Shown here: positions 4,585 through 7,882 of the stretch, in pieces
Layout: each line of letters begins with the position of its first letter
Position numbering within the stretch: position 1 is the stretch's first letter
NCBI GenBank assembly: GCA_017998735.1
Contig: JAGOCN010000063.1
Span: 1-7,882 of the forward strand
DNA length: 7,882 nucleotides
Origin: Giesbergeria sp.
GTDB taxonomy: Bacteria > Pseudomonadota > Gammaproteobacteria > Burkholderiales > Burkholderiaceae_C
Reading direction: 5' to 3'
Program-made: the position numbers and the translations under genes
Notes under the pieces: model-generated
What the model saw: the letters and a program-made list of their open reading frames with translations, nothing else
Told to the model about the DNA's origin: nothing
Database searches by the model: none

Positions 4585-5868
4585 ATGCCCGACCAGACCG
4601 CTGCGCTGCGGCGCTCCAAACGCATTGCCCTGGCGCTGCTGCTGCTGGCGGCAGCGGTGTTTGTCGCCACCCTGCTTGCGCCGCGCGGCCTGTGGGTGGA
4701 CGGCATCAAGGCGGTGGCCGAAGCGGCCATGGTGGGCGCGCTGGCCGACTGGTTTGCGGTGCGGGCGCTGTTCCACCGCGTGCCGATTCCGTTCATTGCC
4801 CGGCACACGGCCATCGTGCCGCGCAACAAGGACCGCATTGGCCGCAACCTGGCGCGCTTTGTGCAGGAGCGCTTTCTGGACGCCGCATCGCTGGCCGCGC
4901 TGGTGCGCCGGCACGACCTGGTGGCGCGGCTGGCCGAATGGCTGCTGGCGCCGGGCCACGCGCAATTGCTGGGCGACCAGGTGGCGCGCATGCTGTCGGC
5001 CGCACTCGACATGGTGCAGGACCGGCAGGTGGAGCATTTCATCCGCCGGGCAGCGCGCACGCTGATCGGCCAGGTGGACCTGTCGCAGGCCATGGCACGC
5101 GTGCTGGGCGCGCTGACGCAGGACGGGCGCCACCAGGCGCTGCTGGGCGATGCGCTGGCGCGCCTGATTGCGCTGTTGCAGCAGGAGGACACGCGCACGC
5201 TGATTGCCCACACCATCGTGCAATGGCTCAAGGCCGAGCACCCGCGCAAGGAAAAGATGCTGCCCACCGACTGGCTGGGCCAGCAGGGCGCGGCGCTGCT
5301 GGCGCACGCCCTGGAAGCCGTGCTGGCCGAGGTGGCGGCCAACCCCGAGCACCAGCTGCGCGCCAAGTTCGACGAATCGGTGCAGCAGTTCATCGCACGC
5401 CTGCAAAGCGACCCGGCCTGGGCACAAAAAGGCGAGGAGGTGCGCCGCTACCTGCAAACCAACGCCACGCTGGGGCGCTATGTGCGCGACCTGTGGCAGG
5501 GCATGCGCACCGCGCTGCAGCGCGACCTGGCCAACGAGCATTCGGCCGTGGCACGCAATGTGCGCGCTATGGGCCAGTGGCTGGGGGCATCGCTGTCGCA
5601 GGACGCCGCGCTGCGCGACGCCCTGAACGCCCGGCTGGAGCAGTGGGTGCTGGGCCTGGCGCCCGACATGGCGCGGTTCATTGCCCAGCACATGGAAGAC
5701 ACCGTGCAGCGCTGGGATGCGCAAGAGATGTCGCAATTGATCGAACTGAACATTGGCAGCGATTTGCAGACCATCCGCATCAACGGCACCGTGGTCGGCG
5801 GTCTGGTCGGGCTGGTGCTGTACGCGGTGTCGCACGCGGGGGAGATGGTACGGGCGGTGGGGGGTTGA
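4585..5868 (+). CDS. DUF445 family membrane protein (YjiN-like)
   Basis: This 427-residue protein of the DUF445 family is close in length to E. coli YjiN, and its function is unknown. A hydrophobic segment (about 14-32) follows a basic start with RRSKR. The conserved AEAAMVGALADWFAVRALFHR block comes next, then IPRNKDRIG-like VPRNKDRIGRNLARFVQERF. A long mostly helical Ala/Leu/Gln-rich middle follows, and a C-terminal glycine-containing hydrophobic segment (about 402-417, VVGGLVGLVLYAV) ends the protein. Both ends are probably in the inner membrane with the helical middle on one face. I chose the ATG at 4585 because its length fits the family. An in-frame ATG at 4537 would add 16 Pro/Ser-rich residues. 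Neither has a clear Shine-Dalgarno site. It converges with the PIN gene. Confidence 0.88.
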   Translation: MPDQTAALRRSKRIALALLLLAAAVFVATLLAPRGLWVDGIKAVAEAAMVGALADWFAVRALFHRVPIPFIARHTAIVPRNKDRIGRNLARFVQERFLDAASLAALVRRHDLVARLAEWLLAPGHAQLLGDQVARMLSAALDMVQDRQVEHFIRRAARTLIGQVDLSQAMARVLGALTQDGRHQALLGDALARLIALLQQEDTRTLIAHTIVQWLKAEHPRKEKMLPTDWLGQQGAALLAHALEAVLAEVAANPEHQLRAKFDESVQQFIARLQSDPAWAQKGEEVRRYLQTNATLGRYVRDLWQGMRTALQRDLANEHSAVARNVRAMGQWLGASLSQDAALRDALNARLEQWVLGLAPDMARFIAQHMEDTVQRWDAQEMSQLIELNIGSDLQTIRINGTVVGGLVGLVLYAVSHAGEMVRAVGG

Positions 5869-5895
5869 GGGCGTAAGTTGGCTGAAGCGTTACGG

Positions 5896-5928
5896 CCCTC
5901 ATCCCTGCCCTCTGCCTGAGGTAGAGAA
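5896..5928. repeat. Hairpin repeat, diverged copy
   Basis: CTCTGCC (5910-5916) pairs with GGTAGAG (5920-5926) through a TGA loop with one G-U pair. The lead-in CCCTCATCCCTGCC resembles CCCCCATCCCAGCC before the hairpin at 5998-6018, so the two appear to be copies of one element about 90 bases apart. Confidence 0.5.
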
Positions 5929-5985
5929 CAAAGTCCAAGAGCCTTTTCTCTGTTTTGAAAGCTGGTTGTGTGCCGTCGCCGTCGG

Positions 5986-6018
5986 CCCCCATCCCAGCCT
6001 TCCCCCAGAGGGGGAAGG
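5986..6018. repeat. Hairpin repeat with perfect 9-bp stem, possible two-way terminator
   Basis: CCTTCCCCC (5998-6006) and GGGGGAAGG (6010-6018) are exact reverse complements around AGA. The stem is very stable on either strand and lies between two converging genes. There is no T run on either side, so any terminator role would not be the classical kind. Confidence 0.65.
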
Positions 6019-6073
6019 GGCAAAACCTGCCAACCCGCCCGGCCCTTCCCGACAAGGGAAAGCGCACACACCG

Positions 6074-6589
6074 TCACACCATCGGCACGCCTGCCTCAGC
6101 CCCCGGCCGTGCCTGCACCAGCACCGATCCCACGTCGGCGCCATGGCTGCGCAGGCGCTTGCGCAGCGCCAGCACGGCCTTGTCCTTGCTCAAAAGCACC
6201 GCGCCGTGGGCGGCGGCCAAGTCCAGGAATGGCTGGTCGTCAGTGTCCCTGCAGACCACCGTCGGCAGGCGCACGGCCACCGGTACGCGGCGCGCATGCG
6301 CGTCAAACAAGGCCAGCACGCCGGAGGTGCTGAGGCCATAAAACGCCACGCGCGGGGCGATGTGGTCATAGGCCAGCACGCGTTCGAGTTCGCTGCGCAT
6401 GGCTGCCGTGGCAATCCAGCCAAGTGCGCCGGCCTGCAGCAGCTGGCGCAGCAGGGCGGTAGCCGGGTCGGCAAACACCAGCAGGTCCAGCACGATGTTG
6501 GTGTCCAGCACCAGGGGGCGTGCGGTGGGCGTTTGCGCGCTGCCGCTCTGTGCCGGCTGCGCCAGCGGCCAGGCCAGCTCAACCCGCAT
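6074..6589 (-). CDS. PIN-domain protein, putative ribonuclease
   Basis: This 171-residue protein belongs to the PIN family often labelled 'putative toxin-antitoxin system toxin component' (COG1569-like). PIN domains are Mg2+-dependent single-strand RNA nucleases. Acidic positions expected in the active site are present: Asp29 in LVLDTNIVLDLL, Glu67 in MRSELERVL, Asp115/Asp117/Asp118 in RDTDDQPFLDLA, and Asp136 in LLSKDKAVL. The ATG at 6589 overlaps the end of the upstream methyltransferase gene by 11 bases, so the two are probably translationally coupled. No Shine-Dalgarno site is needed or seen. No antitoxin-sized gene lies next to it, so the toxin label may be misleading and a role in RNA processing or decay is as likely. 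The first 25 residues are a low-complexity extension, so a later start is possible. Confidence 0.87.
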   Translation of the reverse strand: MRVELAWPLAQPAQSGSAQTPTARPLVLDTNIVLDLLVFADPATALLRQLLQAGALGWIATAAMRSELERVLAYDHIAPRVAFYGLSTSGVLALFDAHARRVPVAVRLPTVVCRDTDDQPFLDLAAAHGAVLLSKDKAVLALRKRLRSHGADVGSVLVQARPGAEAGVPMV

Positions 6590-7882
6590 CGGGAGCGGGC
6601 TTGGCGGGTGCGGGGGCGTGAGCAGATGCAGCGTCCGTGCCGGCACGCGGGGCGCGCACTGCGCCTTTGACCATGTCGAAGCGGAACAGCCGGCATTCGA
6701 TGGGGCCATTCCACATCGGCACGCGGCGCGATTCCTTCAGGCGCATCTTGCCGGGCAGCTTCAGGTCGGGCGTCAGCATCCAGGCCTGCCAGCCGGCGTA
6801 GTTTTTCTTCCAGTGCGAGGCCAGCTGGCCGAAGAATTCGCCGCCGTCCTCGGTCTGCGCCGTCTCGCGGCCCACGGTGCCGCTGCGGGCGCGTTCGGCG
6901 GCGTTCTGGCCAGCGGCGCCGGCAGCGGCAATGCGTTCGCCGTACGGCGGGTTCAGCAGCATCACGCCCGGCGCCTCGCACGGCGGCATGCGCTGCAGTG
7001 CGTCGCCGCCGCGCAGCTGCACGGCTTCCAGCACCCCGGCGCGCTCGGTGTTGCGCTGGGCAAAGTCCACCATGCGGTGCGCCACATCACTGCCAAAGAT
7101 GGCCACAGGGCTTGCCTGCTCTGCGCGGGCAGCTTCTGTTTTGATAGCGTCCCAGACATGCGGCTGGAACGGCAGCAGCTTTTCAAAAGCAAAGCGCCGG
7201 CGCTGGCCGGGGGCAATGCGGCAGGCGATCTGCGCTGCCTCGATGGCAATGGTGCCGCTGCCGCAGCACGGGTCGTAGAGCGGCACGGGCGCGTCGCCGT
7301 GCGGGTCCCAGCCGCTGGCGGCGATCATGGCGGCGGCCAGGGTCTCCTTCAGTGGCGCGTCGCCCTTGTCCTCGCGCCAGCCGCGCTTGAACAGCGGTTC
7401 ACCCGAGGTGTCGATGTAGACCGTGGCGTGGTCGGTGGTCAAGTGCAGGTGCACGCGCACGTCCGGCCACTGGGTGTTGACGTCCGGGCGCACGCCACGC
7501 TTGGCGCGAAAGCGGTCGGCCACCGCGTCCTTGACCTTGAGGCCGGCAAAGTTCAGGCTGGTCAGCGGGCTGTGCTGCGCCGTCACTTCGACCTTGAAGG
7601 TCTGGCGCGGGGTGAACCAGATCTCCCAGGCCACGCCGCTGGCAATCTCGTACAGGTCTTTTTCAGAACGGTAGGGCGCATGCGCCAGCTGCACCAGCAC
7701 GCGCTGCGCCAGCCGGCTGTGCAGGTTCAGCAGCAGCGCATCGCGCCAGGACGTGCGCAGCAGCACGCCGCCGCGCCCGGTCAGCAGGTCCTCGCCGGTC
7801 AGCCCGGTGGCCTGGTGCACCTCGTCGGCAAGAAAGCCCTCGACACCGGCGGCGCAGGGCAGGAAAAGTTGGAGTTGGTTCA
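6579..7882 (-). CDS. THUMP-domain 23S rRNA/RNA methyltransferase (RlmL/YpsC-like), 5' edge cut by window
   Basis: This S-adenosylmethionine-dependent RNA methyltransferase matches the N-terminal half of E. coli RlmL (23S rRNA m2G2445) and the stand-alone YpsC family. The frame is open to the window edge, where the first two bases read TG and then Asn-Gln-Leu-Gln-Leu. The initiation codon is therefore very likely an ATG or GTG with one base outside, giving 434 residues. An N-terminal ferredoxin-like region and THUMP domain (roughly 1-170) precede the SAM-binding motif DPCCGSGTIAIEAA (204-217) and the catalytic NPPYGER (301-307), typical of N2-guanine methylation. The second, RlmK-like domain of the long E. 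coli protein is absent. An Ala/Gly-rich insert follows NPPYGER, and an Ala/Pro-rich tail ends the protein. The PIN gene overlaps its stop. The exact target base is an inference from the family. Confidence 0.92.
   Translation of the reverse strand, partial: NQLQLFLPCAAGVEGFLADEVHQATGLTGEDLLTGRGGVLLRTSWRDALLLNLHSRLAQRVLVQLAHAPYRSEKDLYEIASGVAWEIWFTPRQTFKVEVTAQHSPLTSLNFAGLKVKDAVADRFRAKRGVRPDVNTQWPDVRVHLHLTTDHATVYIDTSGEPLFKRGWREDKGDAPLKETLAAAMIAASGWDPHGDAPVPLYDPCCGSGTIAIEAAQIACRIAPGQRRRFAFEKLLPFQPHVWDAIKTEAARAEQASPVAIFGSDVAHRMVDFAQRNTERAGVLEAVQLRGGDALQRMPPCEAPGVMLLNPPYGERIAAAGAAGQNAAERARSGTVGRETAQTEDGGEFFGQLASHWKKNYAGWQAWMLTPDLKLPGKMRLKESRRVPMWNGPIECRLFRFDMVKGAVRAPRAGTDAASAHAPAPAKPAPDAG

Larger units (their letters stand above)
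5869..6073. other. Convergent intergenic region with hairpins
   Basis: Two plus-strand and minus-strand transcripts meet here. It holds two related hairpins (5910-5926 and 5998-6018) and a third weak one, TTCCC/GGGAA (6046-6050 with 6056-6060). I see no gene. The CCCCATCCCAGCCTTCCCCC style of sequence recurs between genes in Comamonadaceae, so this looks like dispersed repeat DNA that may also limit read-through in both directions. Confidence 0.6.

Noticed and set aside
4275..5876. A 533-codon + strand frame overlapping the DUF445 gene.
   Set aside because: It is a shifted shadow of the DUF445 gene, rich in Gly/Ala/Arg/Pro and joined to repeat-derived sequence upstream.
5753..6670. A + strand frame of about 300 codons across the PIN gene.
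   Set aside because: It is antisense to the PIN-domain gene and passes through hairpin repeats. Its product has no recognisable family features.
7131..7150. A near-copy of the hairpin repeat edge (GCTATCAAAACAG...) inside the methyltransferase gene.
   Set aside because: The encoded residues (DAIKTEA) line up with the same region of RlmL-type proteins, so the 16-of-17 base match is better explained by chance than by insertion.

Overview
This is a GC-rich window whose genes and intergenic repeats look betaproteobacterial, most likely Comamonadaceae (Acidovorax/Comamonas-like). I base that on family resemblance and codon style, not on a search. It combines the end of a CRISPR array with six mostly housekeeping genes. 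No cas gene, tRNA, rRNA or transposase gene is visible.

Layout. Positions 1-548 hold the tail of a CRISPR array: eight 36-bp repeats, seven complete spacers of 32-35 bp, and a 24-base fragment that is probably an eighth spacer cut by the window edge. The last repeat is degenerate. Together with the repeat's 3' end (ATTAAGAC), this suggests that the leader, and any cas operon, lies left of the window and that transcription runs on the + strand. Positions 549-864 carry no gene, but hold a short dyad, one copy of a dispersed hairpin repeat and a good + strand terminator. A low-specificity threonine aldolase (ltaE, minus) and a class V aminotransferase of the alanine/serine-glyoxylate type (plus) are transcribed divergently from about 1933-2163. 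Both are PLP enzymes whose reactions meet at glycine and glyoxylate.

A secreted FKBP-type prolyl isomerase follows at 3524-3997, preceded by a pyrimidine-rich tract with a tandem heptamer. The gene-free stretch 3998-4584 is filled with repeats: two more copies of the dispersed hairpin flank a 60-bp element ending in perfect 16-bp inverted arms. A YjiN-like DUF445 membrane protein (4585-5868) converges on a minus-strand pair: a THUMP-domain RNA methyltransferase (RlmL N-half/YpsC type, its first base just outside the window) and an overlapping PIN-domain protein. The convergent gap 5869-6073 contains two related short-loop hairpins.

The most notable parts are the array, which has no cas genes in view and a strong G bias at spacer 3' ends; the repeat families packed into the intergenic regions; and the overlap coupling a PIN nuclease-like protein to an RNA methyltransferase. 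I do not see a clearly new multi-gene system. The array type can only be settled from the sequence to the left.
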